Notes: a model not told the origin generated them from the letters alone. Counted from the first letter of the stretch, positions 19,757 through 27,807 are shown. The stretch is DNA of 64,000 nt from an uncultured Alphaproteobacteria bacterium (GCA_944393225.1 CALXZK010000004.1:29964-93963), one strand, 5' to 3'. A program made the numbers and translations.

Positions 19757-20332
19757 ATGGCTGATAAAAAAATATTTAAAAAGACAGTTTCCGATAGATT
19801 AAAAAAGGCTTTGATTGTTGGGGCTGCGTTGTTTGCATTGGGTGGCGTTCAAGAAGCACAAGCTCAAGGAATCTTATACAAAATTGGTAAAACAATTAAA
19901 GAAGTGAACCATGTCATAAATCAAGAGCTTCTGATTCCAACAGACATCATTCAACATGAGGCTGGAAGATTAGGGCGAAATATTGAACGATTGGATATCA
20001 ATACCGGCGGAGTGATTAGTGGAACAGCGCAAGCTATTGCAGTACAACGAGCTCAAAAAGCCGTTAGAGAACAAGTTGAACAAAACGGAACTTACCAAGT
20101 TTCTGTTCAAGAGTTGTCACAATCTGCTCAAACATCTAGAACTTCAAATTCAGAATATTTGAACAATGTAAAAAATAAGTTACATAAAAATTCAACAGAA
20201 TCTAGTAGAAATGTTCAAGTACGTACGAATCAGCAGACGCAAAAAAGAACGACTCAAACAACACAAAGACGCGCTTCTAGCCAAGATGTTCAAAATGTAT
20301 TGGATATTCTTGAAGGAGGAAGACCTTACTAA
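19757..20332 (+). CDS. Small secreted protein of unknown function
   Basis: Not recognised. 191 residues starting at the ATG at 19757 behind AAGGAG. A signal sequence (basic 1-18, hydrophobic 19-31, cleavage after QAQA near 37) is followed by a polar mature part rich in Gln, Thr, Arg and Ser (150-180 nearly all Q/T/R/S) and low in aromatic residues. Probably periplasmic or exported. Single gene between two terminators; the upstream in-frame hydrophobic extension is AT-rich non-coding sequence. Confidence 0.72.
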   Translation: MADKKIFKKTVSDRLKKALIVGAALFALGGVQEAQAQGILYKIGKTIKEVNHVINQELLIPTDIIQHEAGRLGRNIERLDINTGGVISGTAQAIAVQRAQKAVREQVEQNGTYQVSVQELSQSAQTSRTSNSEYLNNVKNKLHKNSTESSRNVQVRTNQQTQKRTTQTTQRRASSQDVQNVLDILEGGRPY

Positions 20333-20349
20333 CACAGATATCTATTTGA

Positions 20350-20385
20350 AAAAAAGTCATTTCTAAAAAAAATGACTTTTTTTTG
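20350..20385 (+). terminator. Terminator after the small secreted protein
   Basis: Twelve-pair stem AAAAAGTCATTT/AAATGACTTTTT with an A-rich loop and T-tail. Confidence 0.85.
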
Positions 20386-20395
20386 AAAAAAGTAC

Positions 20396-20424
20396 TTGAT
20401 TTATTTTTTTTCTAAGTATATATA
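20396..20424 (+). promoter_or_regulatory. Promoter of tRNA-Val
   Basis: TTGATT (20396-20401), 17-base spacer, TATATA (20419-20424), about 20 bases before the tRNA 5' end. Confidence 0.65.
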
Positions 20425-20443
20425 TCTTTCCTGTAAGCAAGAT

Positions 20444-20519
20444 GGGCGCTTAGCTCAGCTGGAAGAGCATCTCGTTTACACCGAGAGGGTCGGGAGTTCG
20501 AACCTCTCAGCGCCCACCA
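20444..20519 (+). tRNA. tRNA-Val (UAC)
   Basis: 76-base cloverleaf with encoded CCA: acceptor GGGCGCT/AGCGCCC, D-loop TAGCTCAGCTGGAAGAGC, anticodon loop TTTACAC with TAC at 20477-20479, T-arm GGGAGTTCGAACCTCTC (one G-T pair). Intact. Its last 17 bases and downstream sequence are repeated 239 bp downstream. Confidence 0.97.
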
Positions 20520-20538
20520 ATTCAGAGCCTTAGGTTTT
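20503..20538. repeat. Direct repeat, copy 1: tRNA-Val tail plus terminator arm
   Basis: 36 bp, running from the last T-loop base of tRNA-Val through the CCA into the first arm of its terminator. Identical to 20742-20777. Confidence 0.95.
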
Positions 20539-20558
20539 AGACCTGAGGCTTTTTTTTA
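20525..20558 (+). terminator. Terminator of tRNA-Val
   Basis: GCCTTAGGT/ACCTGAGGC stem (one T-G) followed by eight T's. In the downstream copy only the first arm survives, so that copy no longer makes the hairpin. Confidence 0.88.
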
Positions 20559-20566
20559 TTTACATA

Positions 20567-20620
20567 GGTTCGAACTCCCTCGGGAGTTCTTCTGGCTTGT
20601 AAGAGTTTTTTCTCAAACTC
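20567..20620. repeat. Left part of the tRNA-tail element: inverted T-arm copy and hairpins
   Basis: AGGTTCGAACTCCC (20567-20580) is the exact reverse complement of the tRNA-Val T-arm at 20491-20504. It begins a perfect hairpin, GAACTCCC/GGGAGTTC with a two-base loop (20572-20589). A second hairpin AGAGTTT/AAACTCT follows around 20602-20620. This part aligns only loosely with the second copy near 59185-59235. Confidence 0.75.
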
Positions 20621-20741
20621 TAACTGCGCTGCGGTCACTCCATTTGTAACGTTTCTCGCCTGCGCTGTCGCTTGTCTCCAAACTAACAAATGTTCGCCTG
20701 TCGTCAGAAAATTCTTCTCTGAAGAATTTTCTTTTCTCCAG
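20621..20741 (+). repeat. Dispersed tRNA-tail element, conserved core, copy 1
   Basis: 121 bp matching 59064-59184 on the opposite strand at roughly 100 of 121 positions without gaps. It contains an inverted pair CATTTGT/ACAAATG (20641-20647, 20686-20692) that is conserved in both copies, and a perfect 12-bp hairpin AGAAAATTCTTC/GAAGAATTTTCT with loop TCT (20706-20732). No open frame of note. It ends exactly where the second tRNA tail starts. Confidence 0.9.
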
Positions 20742-20777
20742 CCTCTCAGCGCCCACCAATTCAGAGCCTTAGGTTTT
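20742..20777. repeat. Direct repeat, copy 2: orphan tRNA-Val tail
   Basis: Perfect 36-bp copy of 20503-20538, including CGCCCACCA. It is not preceded by the rest of a tRNA, so it cannot be a tRNA gene. The following 191 bases up to the next gene hold nothing I recognise. Confidence 0.95.
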
Positions 20778-20968
20778 TGTGCCTATGCGATAGCGGCAAA
20801 TGTTTTTTTCGGCTCGTATTATAAACTTTTGGTTATGTTATGAAGATTTATTGGTTGTTCGTTTGTTTTCTAGTATAATAAATTGGTAAAAAATATTTAG
20901 CTATAAAAGTTTTGTTAAGATTTTTGTCTTAGCTTAAATTTAAATGTTTACAGTTTGTTATATGTGGG

Positions 20969-22357
20969 ATGAAAACAATGGATTTTTTTAGTGGTGGTAA
21001 AATATTTGGTGGATCAGATAACAAAACACAAAATGCATCTGCATCCGGACAAAATCCGACTCAAGTAAGACAACCGATGCCAATGGGACAGAGACCAATG
21101 CCTCGTCCAAATTTAGGCGGTGGTATTGCCCAAAATTCGAATCCTCAACCAATGATGAATAGACCGGCAGCTCCTGTATCTCCAGCTGTTAATCCGACTG
21201 CACCTTCCGTTGCGCCTTCAGCTCAACAACCGCATCAGCAACAAAGCATGACACCTGCGTCAACTCCGGCTCCAGCTCAAGTTAAACCTGAAACAACTGT
21301 TAAAGATGAGGCTGCAGTTTCTCCCGTCAAAGAAGCTTATGTACAGCCTAAACAGCAAAATGTGGAGCATTTGAAATCATCTGTTTCTGTTCCGGAAAGC
21401 TTGGGCTTGATTAATGAAGTTAAATTTTCAGATGTCTATGTTACTCCTGATAAAAAATGCTATATCTGGAGCGGAAAAACAGATTGTGGATTGAAATATG
21501 TCAGCTTTCAAGATTTTTCAGAATTTTTTGCTAAAATGGAAAGCCTATTTGATGGAAACCGTAGTTACTTGTTGAACTATCAAGGACGAAATTATCGTGT
21601 GGAAAGAACAATCGCTCTTGAAGGCCCTCAATATTGTGCTCGTAAAATGCCGATTGAAGTACCTGATTTAAAATTGCTTGGCTTTCCAAGCGGTGTCTTA
21701 AGCCACTTGATTTCTATTGCCGGCTGCAGCGGTCTTATCCTTTTGGCTGGTGCAACGGGTTCTGGTAAAAGTACAACAGTGTCGGCTCTTTTGAAAGAAT
21801 ATTTGGAAAGAAAAGGCGGATATGCTTTTACAATTGAAGACCCGATTGAAATGCCTCTTGATGGTGTTTATGTAACAAAAGACGGTGAACTTGGGTTGTG
21901 TAAACAAACTACACCGCCAGATGGTTCTTGGGAAGAAGGTATTAAGTCAGCTTTGCGTTCTAAACCGCGTTATATTTATTTGGGTGAGATTCGTTCTCCC
22001 GATGTAGCCAGTGAAGCATTGCGTGCGGCAACTTCCGGACACTTGGTATTATCTACCATTCACGCTAACAATGTTAGTGATGCTATCAATGCTTTGGTAA
22101 AATATGCTGCATCAAGTGGTATTTCTGAGGAAATGGCATATGAATTGGTTGCGAACGGCTTCTTGGGATGTATTCACCAAGTGTTGGTCGGTGCTCCTAA
22201 GCGCGCTATTTTGACTTATCTGTTTGCAAACCCCGATGTGAATGCCGGTTGTCAGGTTCGAGGCATGCTTCGAAGCGGTAAGCTGAATATGGCAACATTG
22301 ATTGATCAGCAACGTGTTAAATTAGAGAAAAACTTGCCGATTTTCAGCCGTTTTTAA
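20969..22357 (+). CDS. PilT/DotB-like secretion ATPase with proline-rich N-terminal region
   Basis: 462-residue hexameric-type ATPase of the type II/IV secretion (GspE/PilT/VirB11) superfamily. Residues 1-140 are low-complexity Pro/Gln/Ala/Met-rich. An N-domain (about 150-240) precedes Walker A GATGSGKST (261-269), the Asp box ending IEDPIE, the Walker B region YIYLGEIRSPD and the His-box GHLVLSTIHA. This is closest in layout to PilT/DotB retraction or secretion ATPases. No pilus or secretion gene is nearby, so its machine is unknown. The start lacks a strong ribosome site; the ATG at 20978 is an alternative. Confidence 0.85.
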   Translation: MKTMDFFSGGKIFGGSDNKTQNASASGQNPTQVRQPMPMGQRPMPRPNLGGGIAQNSNPQPMMNRPAAPVSPAVNPTAPSVAPSAQQPHQQQSMTPASTPAPAQVKPETTVKDEAAVSPVKEAYVQPKQQNVEHLKSSVSVPESLGLINEVKFSDVYVTPDKKCYIWSGKTDCGLKYVSFQDFSEFFAKMESLFDGNRSYLLNYQGRNYRVERTIALEGPQYCARKMPIEVPDLKLLGFPSGVLSHLISIAGCSGLILLAGATGSGKSTTVSALLKEYLERKGGYAFTIEDPIEMPLDGVYVTKDGELGLCKQTTPPDGSWEEGIKSALRSKPRYIYLGEIRSPDVASEALRAATSGHLVLSTIHANNVSDAINALVKYAASSGISEEMAYELVANGFLGCIHQVLVGAPKRAILTYLFANPDVNAGCQVRGMLRSGKLNMATLIDQQRVKLEKNLPIFSRF

Positions 22358-22384
22358 TTTTATATTTTGTAAGGAGTGTTCATT

Positions 22385-22630
22385 ATGGAAAACAGAGTTG
22401 CCATTATCGGTATCATTGTTGAAGATAGAAATTCGGTTGAAGCTTTGAATAAACTTCTGCATGAATATGCCGAATATATAATCGGCCGTATGGGCATTCC
22501 TTATAAACAAAAAAACATCAGCATTATTTCCGTGGTTCTTGATGCACCGCAAGATGTTATCAGCGCATTATCCGGCAAAATCGGCAATTTAAAGGGCATA
22601 TCCTCTAAAACACTCTTTGCAAATGCCTGA
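22385..22630 (+). CDS. TM1266-type putative [FeFe]-hydrogenase system regulator
   Basis: 81-residue ACT-like/ferredoxin-fold protein: an RVAIIGIIVEDR first strand, an IIGRMGIPYK centre and ISIISVVLDAP, as in the TM1266 family that accompanies [FeFe]-hydrogenase maturation genes. The molecular role is unproven (regulator or ligand sensor). The ATG at 22385 follows AAGGAG. It lies 74 bp before hydG and probably shares its transcript. Confidence 0.85.
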   Translation: MENRVAIIGIIVEDRNSVEALNKLLHEYAEYIIGRMGIPYKQKNISIISVVLDAPQDVISALSGKIGNLKGISSKTLFANA

Positions 22631-22704
22631 TTTTATTTATTATTAGCTTGTCGTTTTAACCTGACGGGGAAGTCTTGTTCTGACCCGAAAGAAAGTGAGT
22701 GAAA

Positions 22705-24123
22705 ATGTATAATCCAAAATCCTTAAAGGCTGAGGAATTCATCAGCAATGAAGAAATTTTAGCTACATTAGCTTATGCCGATGCGCACAAAAACAATGTG
22801 GCTTTAATTGATGAAATCATTGAAAAAGCTAAAAAATGCAAAGGCTTGACTCATCGCGAAGCCATGATTTTGCTTGATTGTGAAATTCCTGAAAAAAATG
22901 CTGAGATTTTTGCTCTGGCTGAGCAAATCAAAAAAGACTTTTATGGCAACCGCATTGTGATGTTTGCGCCTTTGTATCTGTCTAACTATTGTGTCAACGG
23001 CTGTGTTTATTGTCCGTATCATGCCATTAACAAACATATTCCTCGCAAAAAATTGACCCAGGAAGAAATTGCCAAAGAGGTGATTGCGCTGCAGGATATG
23101 GGGCACAAGCGTTTGGCTATCGAATCGGGTGAAGATCCGGTAAACAACCCGATTGAATATATTTTGGAATCAATTAAGACCATATATTCAATCAAGCACA
23201 AAAACGGGGCCATTCGCCGCGTGAATGTGAATATTGCCGCAACCACGGTGGAAAATTATCGCAAACTTAAAGAAGCCGGAATCGGTACTTATATTCTTTT
23301 TCAAGAAACATATCACAAAGAAAGCTATGAAAAGCTGCACCCAAAAGGGCCGAAGCATAACTACGCTTATCATACAGAGGCAATGGACCGCGCTATGGAA
23401 GGCGGCATTGATGATGTGGGGTTGGGGGTGTTGTTTGGCTTGGAGAGATATCGCTACGAGTTTGCCGGACTTTTGATGCATGCCGAGCATTTGGAGGCCG
23501 TGCACGGGGTTGGCCCGCATACGATTTCGGTGCCGCGAATCCGCCGTGCCGATGATATTGATCCAAGTGTTTTTGACAACGGCATTAATGATGACACTTT
23601 TGCCAAGATTGTGGCCTGTATTCGCATTGCCGTGCCTTATACCGGCATGATTATGTCTACCCGCGAGAGCAAAGAATGTCGTGAGAAAGTCATCCATTAC
23701 GGCATATCTCAAATCAGCGGCGGTTCCAAAACCAGTGTCGGCGGCTATGATACGCCGGAAGCCAAAGATGAAGATTCATCTCAATTTGAAGTGAGTGACA
23801 ACCGCACGTTGGATGAGGTTGTGCGTTGGTTGATGCAAATGGGGTATATCCCTAGCTTCTGCACGGCTTGTTATCGCGAAGGACGCACCGGCGACCGTTT
23901 TATGGCTTTGTGCAAAAATATGCAAATTCATAACTGTTGTTTGCCCAATGCCTTGATGACATTGAAGGAATATTTGATTGATTATGCCAGCCCGGAAACA
24001 CGTAAAATCGGTGAAGAGCTCATCAAAAAAGAACTCAACAATATTCCCAAAGACAAGGTTCGTGAAATTTGCAATGATAATCTGCACAAAATTGAGCAAG
24101 GCTCACGCGATTTTCGCTTCTAA
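22705..24123 (+). CDS. hydG: [FeFe]-hydrogenase maturase HydG (tyrosine lyase)
   Basis: Radical-SAM enzyme (472 residues) that cleaves tyrosine to give the CO and CN ligands of the H-cluster. The radical-SAM cysteines are Cys96, Cys100 and Cys103 (CVNGCVYC). The C-terminal auxiliary-cluster cysteines appear in FCTACYREGRTGDRF and the later NCC. By eye the gene uses more G/C-ending codons than neighbours, hinting at different ancestry. hydA, hydE and hydF are not in the window. The ATG at 22705 is preferred to a GTG two codons upstream. Confidence 0.95.
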   Translation: MYNPKSLKAEEFISNEEILATLAYADAHKNNVALIDEIIEKAKKCKGLTHREAMILLDCEIPEKNAEIFALAEQIKKDFYGNRIVMFAPLYLSNYCVNGCVYCPYHAINKHIPRKKLTQEEIAKEVIALQDMGHKRLAIESGEDPVNNPIEYILESIKTIYSIKHKNGAIRRVNVNIAATTVENYRKLKEAGIGTYILFQETYHKESYEKLHPKGPKHNYAYHTEAMDRAMEGGIDDVGLGVLFGLERYRYEFAGLLMHAEHLEAVHGVGPHTISVPRIRRADDIDPSVFDNGINDDTFAKIVACIRIAVPYTGMIMSTRESKECREKVIHYGISQISGGSKTSVGGYDTPEAKDEDSSQFEVSDNRTLDEVVRWLMQMGYIPSFCTACYREGRTGDRFMALCKNMQIHNCCLPNALMTLKEYLIDYASPETRKIGEELIKKELNNIPKDKVREICNDNLHKIEQGSRDFRF

Positions 24124-24130
24124 AATAAAA

Positions 24131-24157
24131 AAAAGCTCCGTTAATTCGGGGCTTTTT
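24131..24157 (+). terminator. Terminator of hydG
   Basis: AAAGCTCCG/CGGGGCTTT stem (one T-G) with TTAATT loop and a T-run. Confidence 0.88.
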
Positions 24158-24224
24158 CTTTGCTTGACAAGCAAGGCTGCCTGCAATAGCTTATAAAACA
24201 AGTTAACTTGTAAGGAAAACCTGA

Positions 24225-26492
24225 ATGTATAAAGAACTTTTGGCGCCGGCCGGTGATATTGAGGCTGGTTATGCCGCGCTTTATTATGGCGCAGACGCGG
24301 TTTATCTCGGCTTGAAAAACTTTTCGGCACGGGCTACGGCGGCTAATTTTGATGAACAACAGCTCAATGAGTTTGTGGCTTTTGCGCATCATCTTAATCG
24401 CAAGGTTTATGTGGCGATTAATACATTGGTGCAAGAGCATGAAATGCCGCAGCTATTGCAAACCTTGGATTTGTGCTCAAAATATCATGTTGATGCCATC
24501 ATTATTCAAGATTTGGGTGTGGCACGCATTATTCACGAGCAATATCCCGAACTTGAAATGCATGCCAGTACACAAATGGCAGTTCATAATAAAGAAGGAG
24601 CTTTAGCCTTACAAAAAATAGGCTTTACACGTGTGGTTTTGGCGCGCGAACTGCATTTGTCGGAAATTAAAGAAATTGCTTCTATTCCCAACTTGGAAAC
24701 CGAAGCCTTTATTCATGGTGCTTTGTGCTATTCTTACAGCGGGCTTTGTCTGTTTTCTTCTTTTGAAACCGGAAAAAGTGCCAATCGCGGTAAATGCTTG
24801 TATCCGTGTCGTGCGTCTTTTGAAGGTGAAGCCGGTAAAAAGCACTATTTTTCAATGAAAGATATGGCTCTGCAAGAAAAAATCTTGGATATGCCAGTGA
24901 CTTCTCTCAAAATTGAAGGACGCAAAAAGACAGCTCTTTATGTGGCTGCCGTTACCGATTATTATCGTCGGATTTTGGACGGAAAGGGCGCTGATAGCAT
25001 CAGAGAAGAGCATATTAAGCAGATTTTCTCTCGTCCATGGACGGATTTTCATTTCAAAGGCAAAAACAAAAACGTGATTGACCGAGATTTTGTCGGACAT
25101 CGAGGTCTTCTTATCGGTAAAGTTGAAAAAATAGCCAAGAATAAGCTCTTTTTCAAAACGAATCATAAAATTGCACGCTATGACGGAATCCAGATTGATG
25201 TAAGCGGTGATGAAAAGCCATTTGGTTTTTCTTTGCAATTTTTGAAAGTCAACGGCAAACATGTTTTTGAAGCTGAGAAAAACACGCTCGTTGAGATTTC
25301 TTTGCCGCCGAAAACACCGGAACTTTCTTTGGGTGAGAATATTTATTTGGCATCTTCAAGCGAAGTGAAGGGGGCTTATCCTTACACCAAACCCAAACCG
25401 AAAGAATTTATGCGTCGTGATGAGGTTAAGGTTGAGGTTAAAGTCAGTCCGATGGAAATTACAGCTTCAGCTAACGGAATGATTGCCAAAGTCAGCGGCG
25501 AATTTACACCGGCGCAGAATCCAGATAAAGTTAAGTCTGCGATTGAAACTGCTTTTGGCAAAACCGGCGATACTAATTTTACGCTTGGTGGCATTTCTAT
25601 TGATAATCCGAACAATCTGTTTGCGCCGGCATCACTCTTAAATGAATTGCGTCGCGATTTGTATGCGCAAATCAAAATTGAAGATAAGCATGGATCAATG
25701 CCCGAAATTTCTGCGCCCAGAGCGCAACAAGCATCACAATGGGTGATTAAGACAGATAACCTTGCCTGTCTCTCAGGAATCAATTTAGACAAGGTTGCCG
25801 AGGTTGTATGGCTGATTTCTCCAAGTTTAAAAGCAGAAGAGTTAAAAGCTTTGCCTAAAAACAAAGTTCGTATTGCTTTGCCTGCTGTTTGCCGCAAGCC
25901 TCAACTTTATGCCAAGCTAATTGCCGAGCTTTTATCTCAAGGCTACAAGAAATGGGAAATTGGGCATTATTGGGGCTTATCGGTTTTGCCGGAAAAAGGT
26001 ATAGACATTTCTTTTGATGCCTCTATCTATACGCTCAACACACAAGCAATAGAACAAGCCAAAGAAATGAATGCCTCACGCATAACATTAGCTTTGGAAG
26101 ATGATTTATCTAACATGCAAGAGCTTGCCGATAAATCGCAGCTGCCGCTTTCTATGGTTGTTTATCAAGACAGTCCGTTGTTTACCAGTGCCGATTGCAT
26201 TCGTTCCAACGATTGTAAGAATTGTCCGCAGGGTGAAAAATGGCTGAACTTAAAACGCGACGGAAAATCTTATCAGGCACTTTCCAAAGATTGTCAGATT
26301 ATGTTGTTCTCCGAAAATCCGTATTGTGTGGCATCTGAAGCCAAAAATATCAAAGCAGATTTTTATCGTGCAGACTTTTGCTACAAGAAATATGCTTCCG
26401 ATAAAGCTTTGAAAATTTTTGAAAAATTAACCAAATTTGAAGATGTTTCGCCTTGTAATAAAGCTAATGTGGCAAGAAACGGATTAATGTAA
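24225..26492 (+). CDS. U32-family peptidase / RlhA-like protein
   Basis: 755 residues. The N-terminal half is a U32 domain: LLAPAGDIEAGYAALYYGADAVYLG at the start, the HASTQMAVHN block and EAFIHGALCYSYSGLC with the conserved ANRGKC-x3-CR cysteine set. The C-terminal ~350 residues form a second, less conserved module, including another cysteine group (SNDCKNCPQGEKW). Relatives (RlhA, TrhP) hydroxylate cytidine or uridine in RNA, while others were described as collagenases, so RNA modification is at least as likely as proteolysis. Confidence 0.9.
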   Translation: MYKELLAPAGDIEAGYAALYYGADAVYLGLKNFSARATAANFDEQQLNEFVAFAHHLNRKVYVAINTLVQEHEMPQLLQTLDLCSKYHVDAIIIQDLGVARIIHEQYPELEMHASTQMAVHNKEGALALQKIGFTRVVLARELHLSEIKEIASIPNLETEAFIHGALCYSYSGLCLFSSFETGKSANRGKCLYPCRASFEGEAGKKHYFSMKDMALQEKILDMPVTSLKIEGRKKTALYVAAVTDYYRRILDGKGADSIREEHIKQIFSRPWTDFHFKGKNKNVIDRDFVGHRGLLIGKVEKIAKNKLFFKTNHKIARYDGIQIDVSGDEKPFGFSLQFLKVNGKHVFEAEKNTLVEISLPPKTPELSLGENIYLASSSEVKGAYPYTKPKPKEFMRRDEVKVEVKVSPMEITASANGMIAKVSGEFTPAQNPDKVKSAIETAFGKTGDTNFTLGGISIDNPNNLFAPASLLNELRRDLYAQIKIEDKHGSMPEISAPRAQQASQWVIKTDNLACLSGINLDKVAEVVWLISPSLKAEELKALPKNKVRIALPAVCRKPQLYAKLIAELLSQGYKKWEIGHYWGLSVLPEKGIDISFDASIYTLNTQAIEQAKEMNASRITLALEDDLSNMQELADKSQLPLSMVVYQDSPLFTSADCIRSNDCKNCPQGEKWLNLKRDGKSYQALSKDCQIMLFSENPYCVASEAKNIKADFYRADFCYKKYASDKALKIFEKLTKFEDVSPCNKANVARNGLM

Positions 26493-26500
26493 AAAATTTT

Positions 26501-26526
26501 TGAACCATATTGAAACTCTCGTCGTT
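26501..26526 (+). promoter_or_regulatory. Candidate ECF-type promoter of the sigma cassette
   Basis: TGAAC (26501-26505), 17 bases, CGTT (26523-26526), close to the GGAAC-N16/17-CGTT form used by alphaproteobacterial ECF sigma factors. It lies 26 bases upstream of the first cassette gene, suggesting autoregulation. Confidence 0.5.
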
Positions 26527-26552
26527 ATAAATATATGTAAGGGAGGTAAACA

Positions 26553-26807
26553 ATGGAAGATATTTCAAAATTACTCAAAGAAGCAAAACCATTGTATTTT
26601 GCACGCAAGCGTCGCAATAACATTATAAAATCTGTTTGTGCCATGTTTGTCGGTGTGTTTATGCTTAGTTCTTTGTGGCCGCAACCTCAAAGCGAGTTTG
26701 ATATCTACGGATATTATTTTATGTTGGATGATAGCACTTTAACTTCATCTAACCTCGCAGAATATGGTTTGCCCACAGATGATTACGGACTTTTGATGGT
26801 TGGCTAA
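26553..26807 (+). CDS. Small membrane protein, putative anti-sigma partner
   Basis: 84 residues; not recognised. Cytoplasmic charged N-terminus (1-23), one membrane helix (about 24-43) and a ~40-residue periplasmic tail rich in Tyr/Asp/Leu. GGGAGG precedes the ATG. Its stop directly abuts the start of the ECF sigma gene, so coupled expression is expected. Small single-span proteins encoded with ECF factors are often anti-sigma factors; that role is inferred from position only. Confidence 0.7.
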   Translation: MEDISKLLKEAKPLYFARKRRNNIIKSVCAMFVGVFMLSSLWPQPQSEFDIYGYYFMLDDSTLTSSNLAEYGLPTDDYGLLMVG

Positions 26808-27302
26808 ATGAAAGAGATAATTGCGGAATATGGCGGACTTATCAGATCCGTTATCAAAAAAATTACCGGTTCTTATAATGAAGATATTGAACAGGAAGTT
26901 TATATTAAAACCTGGAAAAATATGGAAAATTATCAAGAACAGGGAAAATTCTCAAGCTGGCTCAGTACGTTAACAGCCAATGTTTGCAGAGATTATTTCA
27001 AATCTAAGCAACATATTATGGAAACAAAGCAAGTCAGCGGCGAGGAGATTTTGGATAAGGTGAAAGTCGGCGGTAGGCAAGAAGAAGTGATTGATGCCAA
27101 AAAACGTCAAAAAATTATTCTTAAAGCCGTTGATGATTTACCGAGAAAAATGCGCCAAGTGGTGATTTTGTTTGAGTTTGAAGAAAAATCTTACGAAGAA
27201 ATTTCTAAAAAGCTCGGACTGCCGGTTGGTACGATTAAATCCAGATTGTTTAACGCCCGTAAAATTTTGAGCGAAAAACTTAAATTCTTGAAGGAGAACT
27301 AA
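26808..27302 (+). CDS. ECF-type RNA polymerase sigma factor
   Basis: 164 residues with region 2 (DIEQEVYIKTWKNMENYQ, about 23-40, then the FSSWLSTLTANVCRDYF helix) and region 4 (LPRKMRQVVILFEFEEKSYEEISKKLGLPVGTIKSRL, 108-144). Directs RNA polymerase to envelope-stress or similar promoters. It sits between a small membrane protein and a Spy-like periplasmic protein, with stop and start codons abutting or separated by one base. Confidence 0.95.
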   Translation: MKEIIAEYGGLIRSVIKKITGSYNEDIEQEVYIKTWKNMENYQEQGKFSSWLSTLTANVCRDYFKSKQHIMETKQVSGEEILDKVKVGGRQEEVIDAKKRQKIILKAVDDLPRKMRQVVILFEFEEKSYEEISKKLGLPVGTIKSRLFNARKILSEKLKFLKEN

Positions 27303-27303
27303 T

Positions 27304-27807
27304 ATGAAAAAAACTTTTTTAACTATGTGCTGTACTGCAGCTCTTTTGATGGGCACTTCTACCTCTTGGGCTCAGGAAGCAGATATGCCGCCGCCACCTC
27401 CACCACACCACCCGGAACACGTGATCGACGCGCCGAGACCGCATATTCCTCCTCATGAATTGAGAAGACATAAAGGTCCAAAATTTGACAAAGAATTCAG
27501 AAAAGAAATGTCTGAGAGATTTGCCGATAAATTGGGCTTGACCGATGAACAAAAAGAACAGGCTGAAAAATTGCGCGAAGCTAACCGCAAAAAGATGGAG
27601 CCTTTGATGAAGCAAGCTGACGAACTCCGCCAACAAATGGATGAAATCCGCGCACAAAATATGGATGATTTTGAAAAAATCTTGACTTCGGAGCAAAAAG
27701 AAAAGCTTGATGAAATGAAAGCTAAACGTGAAGCAAAAATGAAGAAAAAAATGGAAAAACGTGCCGAAAAATGGAAAAAAGAGGCAAAAAGAGATGAAAA
27801 AAGATAA
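27304..27807 (+). CDS. Spy/CpxP-like periplasmic protein
   Basis: 167 residues: signal sequence (1-23, cleavage after TSWA), a Pro/His-rich segment (28-52) and a long charged helical region (60-167) with two LTxEQ-type motifs (LGLTDEQKEQ and LTSEQKEK), as in Spy/CpxP and heavy-metal resistance (CnrR-like) proteins. Likely a periplasmic chaperone or sensor working with the ECF factor. AAGGAG lies inside the end of the sigma gene. Confidence 0.82.
   Translation: MKKTFLTMCCTAALLMGTSTSWAQEADMPPPPPPHHPEHVIDAPRPHIPPHELRRHKGPKFDKEFRKEMSERFADKLGLTDEQKEQAEKLREANRKKMEPLMKQADELRQQMDEIRAQNMDDFEKILTSEQKEKLDEMKAKREAKMKKKMEKRAEKWKKEAKRDEKR

Noticed and set aside
20742..20758. A second tRNA-Val gene
   Set aside because: Only the 3' tail and CCA are present; nothing upstream can form the acceptor, D- or anticodon arms.
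20560..20777. CRISPR-like or integron attC array
   Set aside because: Only two copies exist in the window, 38 kb apart, with no spacer series, no RYYYAAC/GTTRRRY ends and no integron integrase.
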